Numbered from the stretch's first letter, positions 9,690-18,187 are shown. The stretch: 50,601 bases of DNA from a bacterium (GCA_021811565.1 JAJZOL010000061.1:1-50601); one strand, 5' to 3'. Program-made: numbers and translations. The notes: generated by a model not told the origin, from the letters alone.

Positions 9690-11657
9690 TCAGTGTGTAA
9701 TCATAGTGATGTGCATAGGGCCTGGAAGATACTTTGTCAGCCACAATAAGGTGACAATAATGAATGAAACAGCGGCAAGAACGGTGACCGCGTAACTTTG
9801 CGTCTGTCCGGATTCGGTTTTGCGGATCGCCAAACCACCCTGCTGGCAGACCCAGGCAGGCAGTCCGGAGACGATGCGATCCACGACATTCCTGTCAAAC
9901 CACGCGACCATCCCACCCAAGGCGACAACCCAAGCGGCTCCAAAACGGTTCCAAAAGGCGTCCATATACCATAGATTCACAAGAAATGAGTAGACCGACG
10001 AAGGCAAACTGGTAACCGGATCTTTCTCCAAACGCCGAACAGCATACAGTTTCCAAGCGAGTCCTAAACCGAAAAGAGCTACGAGGGTGGATATCCCAGC
10101 CAAAGCCGGATTTAACGGTTCCGTGGGCATGTTCAACCCGGTGAGGGAGTTCGCAAAACGGTCGCCGAAGTATAGATAACCTCCAAGGAACACGGAAAGA
10201 AAACCGAGTATCACGAGAGGCAACGTCATCACCCACGGGGATTCATGCGCATGTTCCGCATGTTCGGAACGCGGCTCGCCCCAAAATGTCATCAGCCATA
10301 ACCGCAAGGAATAGAATGCCGTCATGCCCGCAACGATTATTGCGACCACCAACGCAAACATCGCAACAGGCTCTTTCGAGGAGGCTTCGCGTAAAGCGCC
10401 GAATATGGCGTCCTTGCTCCAAAAGCCGGAGAACGGAAATAGCCCCGCCAATGCGAGCACGCCGGCAAGGCATGTCCATGCGGTGATGGGCATCCTTTTC
10501 ATCAAACCACCCATACTGCGCATGTCGTTAGGATCGGAGCTATGATGCAAAGCGTGAATGACGCTACCGGCTGTGAGAAAGAGGAGGGCTTTGAACATGG
10601 CGTGAGTGGTGAGGTGGAACATTGCCGCAGTTTGACCCGTGGTGTACACGCCGCTCACCGAGGGAGCGATCACCGTCCCCATAGCCCCAAGTCCCAGCAT
10701 CATGTAGCCTAGCTGACTGATGGTGGAATATGCAAGCACCTTCTTGATGTCATTTTGCACGATGGCGATGCTCGCAGACAAAAAGGCGGTGATCATGCCG
10801 ATAACAAGCACCGTCTCCGTCACCACCGGAACATAAGCAAAGAGAGTGAAGAGCCTGGTAACCATGTAGACCCCGGCTGCCACCATCGTGGCGGCATGGA
10901 TCAAAGCGGACACAGGAGTGGGGCCCTCCATCGCATCGGGAAGCCATATGTGCAGCGGGAATTGCGCGGACTTTCCCACCGCTCCGCAAAAAAGCAGCAA
11001 CGGTGCAAGCCATAAGAATGTGCGGGCGGAAACAAGCGGAGTGAATAGCTCCCCCATCGAAATTGCGTGCATCGTGTGCGCGATATCGGTGAACTGAAAC
11101 GACCCGGCGGCGCTGGATAGCAACAGCACCCCAAGCAGAAATCCCACATCTCCGAACCGCGTCACCACAAACGCTTTTTTCGCGGCGTTGGCTGCGGAGG
11201 GCTTGAACCACCAGAATCCTATGAGCAAATACGAGCAAATTCCGACAAGTTCCCAGCACACATAGAGCTGAAAGAGATTATCAGCCGACACCAAACCTAA
11301 CATGGATGCCGTGAAAATACTCACATATGCAAAATAACGGGCGTAGCCGTTCTCATTCTCCATGTAACCAATGGAGTACATCTGCACAAGCGCACTAACA
11401 AGCGTTACAACGCACACCATGGTGAATGTTAACGCGTCCAGGTTAACATCCAGAGCAATTCGATAAGAGCTACCGATGGTCAGCCATGTGGCGGAAGCAT
11501 ATCCCCTATGGAGAAATAGGGCGATATAACCGCTATAGAGGGTAGCGGCGATTGTGAAAATTGGCGCAACTTTTTCCGCTTTTCGCGTTAATGCCAGAAC
11601 TCCGGCGATCAGCGCCCCGATCAGCGGAGCCAGGGGTATCAACCAAATTATGGGCAT
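9690..11657 (-). CDS. NADH-quinone oxidoreductase subunit L
   Basis: NuoL is the distal proton pump of complex I with the long lateral helix. The 655-residue protein shows YVCWELVGICSYLLIGFW, the channel block FPLHIWLPDAMEGPTPVSAL and FPFSGFWSKDAI, all characteristic. The start codon has only a weak ribosome binding site (AAGGA about 12 bases upstream), and the 147 bp before it, towards nuoK, is unusually long for this operon. I see no gene in that gap. Confidence 0.94.
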   Translation of the reverse strand: MPIIWLIPLAPLIGALIAGVLALTRKAEKVAPIFTIAATLYSGYIALFLHRGYASATWLTIGSSYRIALDVNLDALTFTMVCVVTLVSALVQMYSIGYMENENGYARYFAYVSIFTASMLGLVSADNLFQLYVCWELVGICSYLLIGFWWFKPSAANAAKKAFVVTRFGDVGFLLGVLLLSSAAGSFQFTDIAHTMHAISMGELFTPLVSARTFLWLAPLLLFCGAVGKSAQFPLHIWLPDAMEGPTPVSALIHAATMVAAGVYMVTRLFTLFAYVPVVTETVLVIGMITAFLSASIAIVQNDIKKVLAYSTISQLGYMMLGLGAMGTVIAPSVSGVYTTGQTAAMFHLTTHAMFKALLFLTAGSVIHALHHSSDPNDMRSMGGLMKRMPITAWTCLAGVLALAGLFPFSGFWSKDAIFGALREASSKEPVAMFALVVAIIVAGMTAFYSLRLWLMTFWGEPRSEHAEHAHESPWVMTLPLVILGFLSVFLGGYLYFGDRFANSLTGLNMPTEPLNPALAGISTLVALFGLGLAWKLYAVRRLEKDPVTSLPSSVYSFLVNLWYMDAFWNRFGAAWVVALGGMVAWFDRNVVDRIVSGLPAWVCQQGGLAIRKTESGQTQSYAVTVLAAVSFIIVTLLWLTKYLPGPMHITMITH

Positions 11658-11804
11658 GCCTAGGTTATATCCTTGAATTTATAAATTCTTAGAACCTGCA
11701 ATTAAAATTGTCAAATTCATCCCATGGCGCATCACCAGGGGTTGTCTCTTCAAATGAAACATCAGTGAACATTACGAAATCGTTCGCTCGTTCAAACGAA
11801 TCCG

Positions 11805-12110
11805 CTACCCTTTAAGCAACGATATATCTTCCACGTTTATCGTGCCGAAATCGCGGTAGATATTTAAAATCACCGCCAACCCCACTGCCGCTTCAGCCGC
11901 CGCCAAGGTTATTCCCACCAGCACAAAAATCTGCGGTTCCATTGAGCTTGGATGAAGAAATCTCCAGAAGGATAGAAAATTGAGGTTCGCGGCGTTTAAC
12001 ATCAACTCAATGCTGAGTATCACAGCGATCGCATTTTTTCTCGTGAACGCACCATAGGCTCCTATCATGAATAAAAGAGCGCTAACCACTAAGAAATCAG
12101 ATAAATTCAT
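11805..12110 (-). CDS. NADH-quinone oxidoreductase subunit K
   Basis: NuoK is a small three-helix membrane subunit of complex I. The 101-residue product matches the usual length and carries VILSIELMLNAANLNFL, including the conserved membrane Glu used in proton transfer. GGGGA lies five bases before the ATG. The gap to nuoJ is 103 bp and holds no gene that I can see. Confidence 0.93.
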   Translation of the reverse strand: MNLSDFLVVSALLFMIGAYGAFTRKNAIAVILSIELMLNAANLNFLSFWRFLHPSSMEPQIFVLVGITLAAAEAAVGLAVILNIYRDFGTINVEDISLLKG

Positions 12111-12213
12111 TCTTCCCCACCCGAGATTGTGTACGTGTGATTATGTTGACTTAAATCTCGCTTGACCAACAATGGTTCCTGCGCAGGATAAGATCGGAAC
12201 ACCATTAGCAACC

Positions 12214-12777
12214 CTATTCAGGCTTGCTATCCGGCAACGCCTCCAGCGATGGAAGCGGTAGAGGCGCAGGCTCCTTTTCCGACTTCGCCAGAACGATAGC
12301 CCCCACTAAAGCCGCCAGCAGCAGGACTGAGGCGATTTCAAAGGGAAGAGCGTATTCTCCAATGAGGGCTTGACCCAATTGACGAGTTTGAACGTTTGCA
12401 GGGAGTATTACATCACGGCTGTTCATCCACTGATGCCCCGTTAAAATCGCTGCAACCCCTGCCGCAAACACGACGCAAAACAGCCCAATCGGCAGAGACA
12501 TCCGATTGGTTTGAGGTTTGTTCGGATTCATCACATCCTGAGTTAACATCAGGGCGAATAGCATAAGCACTAGAATGGCGCCAACGTAAATTAAAACCTG
12601 AACCACCACAAAAAAATGCGCCTGCAGCAAAGCGTACAAGCCTGCAACCCCAAGAAAGCAAGGCAGCAACCAGAAACCCGCATGAACGATATTTCTGACT
12701 CTAACCACCACTAAAGCGGACCCCAACGTGAGAGCGGACATAATAAGGAAAGGAAGGTGACTGTCGATTGAATTCAT
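12214..12777 (-). CDS. NADH-quinone oxidoreductase subunit J
   Basis: NuoJ is a five-helix membrane subunit of complex I. The 187 residues contain the family block HFFVVVQVLIYVGAILVLML, followed by a hydrophilic loop and a last helix (VLLLAALVGAIVLAKSEK). Its ATG overlaps the TGA of nuoI by four bases (ATGA), so translation is coupled. Confidence 0.92.
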   Translation of the reverse strand: MNSIDSHLPFLIMSALTLGSALVVVRVRNIVHAGFWLLPCFLGVAGLYALLQAHFFVVVQVLIYVGAILVLMLFALMLTQDVMNPNKPQTNRMSLPIGLFCVVFAAGVAAILTGHQWMNSRDVILPANVQTRQLGQALIGEYALPFEIASVLLLAALVGAIVLAKSEKEPAPLPLPSLEALPDSKPE

Positions 12778-13349
12778 GCATGCCCCCCGGTGGTTGTCGT
12801 AGTCGATTTTTGAGCGTTGCTCGCCTTCTGCGCGGCTTCCGCCTCAAGAGCTGCTTTAATCGTTTTCGAGTTGCTTTCAACTTGCGCCTTGCCACCTGGC
12901 GCCAAATCCTCAATACGAAATACGCTTCCGCTTCGCTCATAAGTGGCTAGCTCATAGGAGGGACCCATATGAATCGCATCAAACGGACATGCCTCTATGC
13001 AGAGGTCGCAAAACATGCATCGGCCAAGATCCATTGTGAATTCGCTCACACCCGCATGCTTTCCTGCCCCCAACTTCGTCATACTGATAACATTGGTGGG
13101 GCAGGCCTGGGCGCACAAAGTGCATCCGACGCATTTTAACCGTCCCGCCTCCTCATCGTAAGGCAAATAAAAAAGCCCTCGATATCGCGGTGATACCGTC
13201 CGCTTCTCATAAGGATAGGAGATGGTAACCTTTTCACGCTCGAACAGATTTACAAAGGTCACCTTCATACCCCTGCAAAACCCGGCCAAACTGGACATAA
13301 AGTCGGACAAACGTGATTGTTTTTTTTGTCGCTCGTACATGGAATCCAT
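12774..13349 (-). CDS. NADH-quinone oxidoreductase subunit I (2x[4Fe-4S])
   Basis: NuoI carries the two ferredoxin-type clusters N6a and N6b that pass electrons towards the quinone site. The motifs are CVGCTLCAQACPTNVI and CMFCDLCIEACPFDAI. The 191-residue product is slightly long, with an Ala/Lys/Thr-rich tail after residue 155. Two in-frame ATGs (13349 and 13340) are possible; AAGGA is three bases before the first and twelve before the second, so the start is uncertain by three residues. It is the first gene of the operon here. Upstream lies hcp, not nuoH. Confidence 0.9.
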   Translation of the reverse strand: MDSMYERQKKQSRLSDFMSSLAGFCRGMKVTFVNLFEREKVTISYPYEKRTVSPRYRGLFYLPYDEEAGRLKCVGCTLCAQACPTNVISMTKLGAGKHAGVSEFTMDLGRCMFCDLCIEACPFDAIHMGPSYELATYERSGSVFRIEDLAPGGKAQVESNSKTIKAALEAEAAQKASNAQKSTTTTTGGHA

Positions 13350-13371
13350 GAATCCTTCACATGTTTGTTCA

Positions 13372-13377
13372 ATTATA
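13372..13377 (-). promoter_or_regulatory. Possible -10 element of the nuoIJKLMN operon
   Basis: TATAAT lies on the minus strand about 23 bases before the nuoI start codon, in the gap between the hairpin behind hcp and nuoI. No good -35 hexamer stands 17 bases upstream, so the operon may need an activator or use another signal. Confidence 0.4.
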
Positions 13378-13434
13378 CCACTTATGAAATACGTTAGTTA
13401 CTAAACTTGCGTTATCACTATAGCTTGATTATTG

Positions 13435-13481
13435 CATGGATGGCAAGGGCTTAAAATGATATTTCGCCCTTGCCATCCATG
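13435..13481 (-). terminator. Strong hairpin behind hcp
   Basis: CATGGATGGCAAGGGC (13435-13450) pairs perfectly with its complement at 13466-13480/81, giving a 16-bp stem and a 15-base loop. It begins about 30 bases after the hcp stop. There is no T-run, so it may terminate with help or protect the 3' end of the hcp transcript. It separates hcp from the nuo operon. Confidence 0.6.
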
Positions 13482-13510
13482 AATTATTGTTTGATGCTAG
13501 CATTACAGCT

Positions 13511-15154
13511 TTAGTTTAGTATCGCCTGCATGTCGTTCTCAGGTGTGGTAATGGGTGTAAGTCCATATTTATCCACCAACAGATTTAAGACTGACGGCGC
13601 TATGAAAGCGGGAAGTGACGGTCCGATACGAATATTCTTGATTCCAAGATAGAGCAATGTCAAGAGTATTGAGACCGCTTTTTGCTCGTACCATGAAAGA
13701 ATTAACGACAACGGAAGATCATTCACACCGCATTGGAACGCATCTGCGAGCGCCAATGCGATTTGTATCGCCGAATAAGCGTCATTGCACTGCCCGATAT
13801 CCAAAAGCCGAGGCAAGCCAGCGACGGTTCCGAAGTCGTATTTGTTGAAACGATATTTTCCGCAGGCGAGAGTCAGGATGATCGTGTCCTCGGGTGCGTT
13901 TTCAGTGAATTGAGTGTAGTAATCGCGTCCTGGACGCGCACCGTCACATCCGCCGACGAGGAAGAAATGTTTCACCGCCCCACTCTTGACGGCTTCCACC
14001 ACCTTATCCGCCACGCTCATCACGGCGTTGTGCCCGAAACCCACAAGGATCGTCTTGTCATCTCCATCCTCCATAAAACCCGGGGCGGCAAGAGCAGCGT
14101 CGATCACAGGCTTGAAATCCTGATTTTGCATGTGCCTTACATTAGGCCACGCCACCATTCCGCACGTGAATATCCTGTCGATATAACCGGGCTTGGGCTC
14201 TTGGATGCAGTTGGTGGTCATCAGAATGGCGCCCGGGAACTTGTCGAACTCTTTTCCCTGATCCATCCACGCGCCTCCATAATTGCCGACCAAGTGAGGA
14301 TATTTTTTCAATTTCGGATATCCATGAGCGGGAAGCATCTCCCCATGGGTGTAGACATTGATCCCCAACCCTTCCGTCTGCTTCAAAAGCTCTTCCAAAT
14401 CCTTGAGATCGTGACCTGATACGAGAATGGCTTTGCCCTTCACCGGTTCGATGCGTACAGGCGTCGGTTCCGGATGCCCGAAAGTGGTGGTGTGCGCCCG
14501 ATCCAGCAACTCCATCACTCTGTAATTGATCTCACCCATCGCAAGGCATCTGCCGAGCAACTCCTCCTGATCCGGTTCAGCGGACGCCAGATAGTTCAAG
14601 GCTTCATGCATCTCGTTGAAAATCCGATCATCCTCGTATCCTAATATTACGGCATGATCCAGATATGCAGCGGCGCCCTTCAATCCATAAAGATAAAGCT
14701 CTTGCAATCCCGCCAGTTCCATGCCGTACTTCTTGCGTCTTTCCTCGATGGACACATCCTCGGCCTGCTCCAATAGTCCGATCATATCGGGGGCAGGCTC
14801 CCATTTGGCAGGGCCCTGAAAATCCTCCGGACATCGATCCTTCTCCCGACAAACTTGCAAATAATGCCCTTTGGCTCTCTCTTTTATCATGCCCGCTCTT
14901 AACAGAAGCTTTTGCATGCGCTCGGGATCGAAATTCACATTCGTCACCGTCGTGAACAAGGCCTGAAGCATAAACAGATCAATATCGTTATCCTTGCCGC
15001 CCAATAATCGAGCGTGATATGCATACTGTGAAATCCCCTCGGTTGCATAAATGAGCAAATCCTGAAGTTTGGCGGTGATTGGGTCCTTGCCGCAAACACC
15101 CACATCCACGCATCCGGTACCACGAAATGTCTGCTCGCATTGATAACAAAACAT
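13511..15154 (-). CDS. Hydroxylamine reductase / hybrid cluster protein
   Basis: Hcp is a cytoplasmic iron-sulfur protein that reduces hydroxylamine or nitric oxide and protects against nitrosative stress. The ATG at 15154 has AAGGAG six bases upstream, and the protein then starts MFCYQCEQTF. The N-terminal cysteines C3, C6, C15 and C21 have the spacing of the class I [4Fe-4S] form found in anaerobes. Hybrid-cluster ligands are visible in TTNCIQEP, GGCDGARPGRDYY, LACGKYRF, DIGQCND and SWYEQK. The length of 547 residues is normal. It lies 79 bp after an Rrf2 regulator gene in the same direction. Confidence 0.93.
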   Translation of the reverse strand: MFCYQCEQTFRGTGCVDVGVCGKDPITAKLQDLLIYATEGISQYAYHARLLGGKDNDIDLFMLQALFTTVTNVNFDPERMQKLLLRAGMIKERAKGHYLQVCREKDRCPEDFQGPAKWEPAPDMIGLLEQAEDVSIEERRKKYGMELAGLQELYLYGLKGAAAYLDHAVILGYEDDRIFNEMHEALNYLASAEPDQEELLGRCLAMGEINYRVMELLDRAHTTTFGHPEPTPVRIEPVKGKAILVSGHDLKDLEELLKQTEGLGINVYTHGEMLPAHGYPKLKKYPHLVGNYGGAWMDQGKEFDKFPGAILMTTNCIQEPKPGYIDRIFTCGMVAWPNVRHMQNQDFKPVIDAALAAPGFMEDGDDKTILVGFGHNAVMSVADKVVEAVKSGAVKHFFLVGGCDGARPGRDYYTQFTENAPEDTIILTLACGKYRFNKYDFGTVAGLPRLLDIGQCNDAYSAIQIALALADAFQCGVNDLPLSLILSWYEQKAVSILLTLLYLGIKNIRIGPSLPAFIAPSVLNLLVDKYGLTPITTPENDMQAILN

Positions 15155-15233
15155 TCTTTTCTCCTTGTTAAGGATCAGATAACATGCGATATATCCGACC
15201 CCTCGTTTACATTGTTTGATTACATCGGGTGAA

Positions 15234-15674
15234 TTACCCGCAGGGAGTCGTCGAATTTGACGGTTCCAACGAGCCATGCAGATCAGCCGCAGTCTTTTCC
15301 ATGAAAAAGGAAAGTACCTTCCGGTTAATCTCCTTGGTTAATTCCCCTAAGATACAGCTTTCACGAAGGCAATCGGATCTTCCGAGAAGACAGTTGCTTG
15401 GAAGATACGGACCTTCCACCGCCTCGATCACATCTATAAGTCGAATATCCTTCGCATCTCTTGCGAGGCGGAAGCCTCCGTGCGGTCCGCGTACAGCCAT
15501 GAGAATGCCCGCCCTAACAAGCCATTGATGCACCTTGGCAAGATGGTGAGTTGACGCCTCCAGGTTATCCGCAATCTCTTGATTGGAGATCAATCGATCC
15601 GGATGAGCGCTGATGTAATCCACGGAATGCAATGCCAATGCGGCGGCGTCCGTCAACTTGAGACAGGTAAGCAT
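15234..15674 (-). CDS. Rrf2-family transcriptional regulator
   Basis: This 146-residue protein has a winged helix-turn-helix at about 28-70 (ISNQEIADNLEAS, then RGPHGGFRLA as the wing). Three cysteines, C95, C102 and C107, lie in the dimer-helix loop and suit an Fe-S cluster sensing nitric oxide or redox state, as in NsrR and IscR. It is transcribed ahead of hcp, so control of hcp is the likely job, together with its own control through the palindrome just upstream. The cysteine spacing (x6, x4) is not exactly that of IscR or NsrR, so the ligand set is an inference. Confidence 0.85.
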   Translation of the reverse strand: MLTCLKLTDAAALALHSVDYISAHPDRLISNQEIADNLEASTHHLAKVHQWLVRAGILMAVRGPHGGFRLARDAKDIRLIDVIEAVEGPYLPSNCLLGRSDCLRESCILGELTKEINRKVLSFFMEKTAADLHGSLEPSNSTTPCG

Positions 15675-15699
15675 AACTAACTCCTCGAAGGGGCTATTC

Positions 15700-15715
15700 T
15701 GGTATTATAATACCA
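15700..15715 (-). promoter_or_regulatory. Likely Rrf2 operator overlapping the promoter
   Basis: TGGTATTATAATACCA is a perfect 16-bp palindrome, 26 bases before the start codon of the Rrf2 gene. It contains TATAAT, so a bound repressor would cover the -10 region. Rrf2 regulators usually bind dyads of about this size next to their own promoters. Confidence 0.65.
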
Positions 15716-15771
15716 CATTACTTTAATTGGGAGTTTCATTTACCGTATCGCAGCAATGCCATTTTATCCTG

Positions 15772-15800
15772 TTGACTTCATGAATGTTAGGGAATATACT
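15772..15800 (+). promoter_or_regulatory. Sigma-70-type promoter of tRNA-Leu
   Basis: TTGACT (15772-15777), a 17-base spacer and TATACT (15795-15800) stand 11 bases before the tRNA. Position and spacing fit a housekeeping promoter. Confidence 0.75.
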
Positions 15801-15811
15801 ATTCATGAAAA

Positions 15812-15893
15812 GCCCAGGTGGTGGAATAGGCAGACACAAGGGACTTAAAATCCCTCGCCGCAAGGCATGCGGGTTCGACCCCCGCCCTGGGCA
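15812..15893 (+). tRNA. tRNA-Leu (anticodon UAA)
   Basis: The acceptor stem GCCCAGG pairs with CCTGGGC, followed by discriminator A. The anticodon loop is CTTAAAA within an AGGGA/TCCCT stem, so the anticodon is UAA. The long variable arm (CGCCGCAAGGCATG region) is typical of class II tRNAs, and GGTTCGACCC forms the T arm. The 3' CCA is not encoded. A clear promoter precedes it. Confidence 0.95.
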
Positions 15894-15979
15894 TTCGGTA
15901 TAAAAAACGGATGGAACCAAACCTAATCTCCAGTCCTTGATATCACCCATTACATTCACAGGAATGGAGGCGAGAAAAC

Positions 15980-16306
15980 ATGAAAGTCACATTAAAGTGC
16001 CACTGCGGGCAGAAGATTTTCAGCAAGGATATCATGCAGCGCAATTTCTACGTCCGACAGTACGGACCGAGCTACGTGTATATCAAATATCGCTGCTCCA
16101 GATGCAAGAAGCTTGGCGAGCATTTTATCAAGCAAGAGGAGTGGGATGACAGCCTGCTCCGCGACAATATGACGGAACTTGAACCGGACGAAAAATTACG
16201 TTTCGAAAAGCTAGGCAAAATTAGCGAAAAAGAGATCAAAGAGTTTCACAGCTACCTCGATAGGCACAGCCTCAGAAAAATAAAGGATTGGAAGGAAGAC
16301 AAATAG
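15980..16306 (+). CDS. Small Cys-rich (zinc-ribbon-like) protein, function unknown
   Basis: I do not recognise this 108-residue protein. It has CHC near the N-terminus (C7, C9) and CSRC at C39-C42, a possible zinc ribbon, followed by a charged, helical C-terminal half rich in Lys and Glu. GGAGG precedes the ATG at a good distance. Its last 19 bases overlap the apparent start of the ABC ATPase gene, so the two were probably cotranscribed, which suggests a shared process. Nothing in the sequence says which. Confidence 0.7.
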   Translation: MKVTLKCHCGQKIFSKDIMQRNFYVRQYGPSYVYIKYRCSRCKKLGEHFIKQEEWDDSLLRDNMTELEPDEKLRFEKLGKISEKEIKEFHSYLDRHSLRKIKDWKEDK

Positions 16307-16812
16307 CGAAAACCCCGAACACATCTTTGATAGAGACCCATGACCTCGGCCGCTTTTATGAAAATGGCGCAGTGAAAGTTCAAGCTGTCACGGGAATCAA
16401 TCTATCCATCAATGAGGGGGATTTCGTTGCGATAATGGGTCCTTCGGGCTCGGGCAAGTCAACCTTCATGCACATATTGGGATGCCTTGATCGTCCCACA
16501 TCAGGCGCCTATCTTTTACAAGGCGCGGATGTATCAAAAAGTCCGGATATAAAACTAGCGGAAATCAGAAATCGTACGATTGGATTTGTTTTTCAGACCT
16601 ACAATCTGCTTCCTCATGCGAACGCTCTGAAAAACGTCGAGTTGCCTCTTCTCTACAAAAACGGTGCGTTCCCAAAAAACGCCGCACAGGAGGCGCTTTC
16701 CGCGGTGGGGATGCAGTCTCGCATATTCCATAAACCCAATCAACTATCCGGCGGTCAGCAACAGCGCGTCGCCATCGCTCGCGCTCTGGTGAACAACCCT
16801 TCCATCATCCTA

Positions 16813-17962
16813 GTGTAATGCACACTATATAACTTGACATCTGAATGGTTATATGGTAAGATATGGTATGAACTCAACACACCTTCCAATGACCATTTCC
16901 AAAGATGATCGCCGCATTTTGGAGCGGCTTGCTCGGGGGCGGAATTGTCCCCAGAAGATCGTATTACATGCCAAAATAGTGTTGCGCTTTGCTGATGGCA
17001 TGCGCAAAGCAGCGATTGCCAAAGAGCTTTCAAAAAGTCGTCCGACGGTGGACCTGTGGCTTTCTCGTTTTGCCGAATTCGGCTGTGATGGTCTCCTTCG
17101 AGACGCTCCGCGTCCCGGGGGCCGAAAGCCTTTGCCGACCGACAAGGAAGCCGAGATTATCGAGTGGACTCTGTATGGAAAGCCGGAAGGACAAACCCAT
17201 TGGAGCAGTCGTACGCTCGCCAAAGCTCTGGGTGTCGGTTCGACGACGGTTCTGAACGTCTGGCATAAACACTCGCTCAAACCATATCGTACGCGAACGT
17301 TCAAGCTCTCCGGTGATCCACATTTTGTCGAAAAGGTCCGTGATGTGGTGGGTTTGTATCTGAGTCCTCCTGAGAAGGCTTTGGTGTTGAGCGTTGACGA
17401 GAAAAGCCAGATTCAGGCTTTGGATCGCACTCAGCCCGGACTGCCGATGAAGAAAGGGCGTTGCGGAACCATGACCCATGATTACAAGCGGCATGGTACG
17501 ACCACATTGTTCGCCGCTCTGAACATTCTGGACGGCTGCGTTATTGGCCAGTGCCTGCCCCGCCATAGGCAGGACGAGTTCCTGCGCTTCTTGCGCAAGA
17601 TCGACCGTGAGACGCCCAAGGACCTGGATGTCCACCTGATTCTGGACAACTACCAAACTCATAAAACGGCGAAGGTTGAACAGTGGTTTGCCAAACATCC
17701 CAGGTTCCACCGCCACTTCACACCGACCTCGTCGTCGTGGTTGAATATGATCGAGCGATTCTTCTCTGAACTCACAAACAAAGCGATTCGGCGCGGAGTC
17801 TTCCGTAGTGTTCAGGAACTGGAGCAAGCGATCAACGCCTTTCTGGACGCCCATAATCAAGACCCCAAAGTCTTTCGTTGGAAAAAGGACGCTGATACTA
17901 TATTGGCCAAGGTAGGCAGCGCCAGCCAAGCATTATGTAAAGAACCGTCATGTGCACTACAC
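16813..17962 (+). mobile_element. IS630-family insertion sequence, intact
   Basis: The 1150-bp element is bounded by TA duplications (16811-16812 and 17963-17964), the hallmark of IS630/Tc1 insertion. The ends are inverted repeats: GTGTAATGCACA on the left and, read inward, GTGTAGTGCACA on the right, matching at 11 of 12 bases. It holds one transposase gene. The undamaged ends and frame and the clean target duplication suggest a recent insertion. Confidence 0.93.
16834..16862 (+). promoter_or_regulatory. Promoter of the IS630 transposase
   Basis: TTGACA (16834-16839), 17 bases, then TAAGAT (16857-16862) lie just inside the left end. The -10 overlaps the first possible ATG of the transposase, which makes a later start more likely. 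Confidence 0.6.
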
Positions 17963-17965
17963 TAG
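16853..17965 (+). CDS. IS630-family transposase
   Basis: The enzyme cuts and pastes its own element at TA sites. The N-terminal third has helix-turn-helix domains (KAAIAKELSKSRPTVDLWL at about 52-70). The DDE catalytic triad is D182 (LSVDEKSQ), D265 (LILDNYQTH) and E301 (WLNMIERFF), counted from the ATG at 16853. Later ATGs at 16868 and 16889 are at least as likely, because the promoter's -10 hexamer covers 16857-16862. The last residues are encoded by the right terminal repeat, and the TAG stop uses the duplicated target TA plus the next host base. The length is normal for the family. Confidence 0.93.
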   Translation: MVRYGMNSTHLPMTISKDDRRILERLARGRNCPQKIVLHAKIVLRFADGMRKAAIAKELSKSRPTVDLWLSRFAEFGCDGLLRDAPRPGGRKPLPTDKEAEIIEWTLYGKPEGQTHWSSRTLAKALGVGSTTVLNVWHKHSLKPYRTRTFKLSGDPHFVEKVRDVVGLYLSPPEKALVLSVDEKSQIQALDRTQPGLPMKKGRCGTMTHDYKRHGTTTLFAALNILDGCVIGQCLPRHRQDEFLRFLRKIDRETPKDLDVHLILDNYQTHKTAKVEQWFAKHPRFHRHFTPTSSSWLNMIERFFSELTNKAIRRGVFRSVQELEQAINAFLDAHNQDPKVFRWKKDADTILAKVGSASQALCKEPSCALH

Positions 17966-18187
17966 CGGATGAACCCACCGGAAATCTTGACAGCAAAACA
18001 GGAGAGGATATCCTCGCCATTTTTCAAAAACTCAATGCCGAAGGAAAAACGATCATACTCGTCACGCATGAACGAAATGTGGCGGAGCATGCGGATCGAA
18101 TCATTCATTTCGCGGATGGCTCCGTGGTGAATGACGAAGTAGTGCGAAACCCAAAAGTCGCCAATAGCATCTCATTGGATTAAAGAA

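Larger units (their letters stand above)
16288..18183 (+). pseudogene. LolD/MacB-type ABC ATPase gene split by an IS630-type insertion
   Basis: The head (16288-16812) carries Walker [10 protein letters not shown], the Q-loop and the signature LSGGQQQR, and ends in NNPSIIL. The tail (from 17965) resumes with ADEPTGNLDSKTGEDIL and the H-loop LVTHE, ending at 18183. Removing the element and one copy of the TA target joins the two into a single frame of about 245 residues with every ATPase motif. The insertion therefore lies inside Walker B, between its hydrophobic strand and the catalytic Asp-Glu, and must abolish activity. Translation of the head stops at TAA (16816-16818) just inside the element. 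The proposed start is a TTG with a poor ribosome binding site, so it is uncertain. No permease gene is adjacent. The closest family comparison is LolD/MacB, exporters of lipoproteins or peptides. Confidence 0.9.

Noticed and set aside
15234-15277. N-terminal extension of Hcp overlapping the Rrf2 gene
   Set aside because: The frame is open upstream, but the Cys motif that starts Hcp proteins begins at 15154, where a good ribosome binding site is present.
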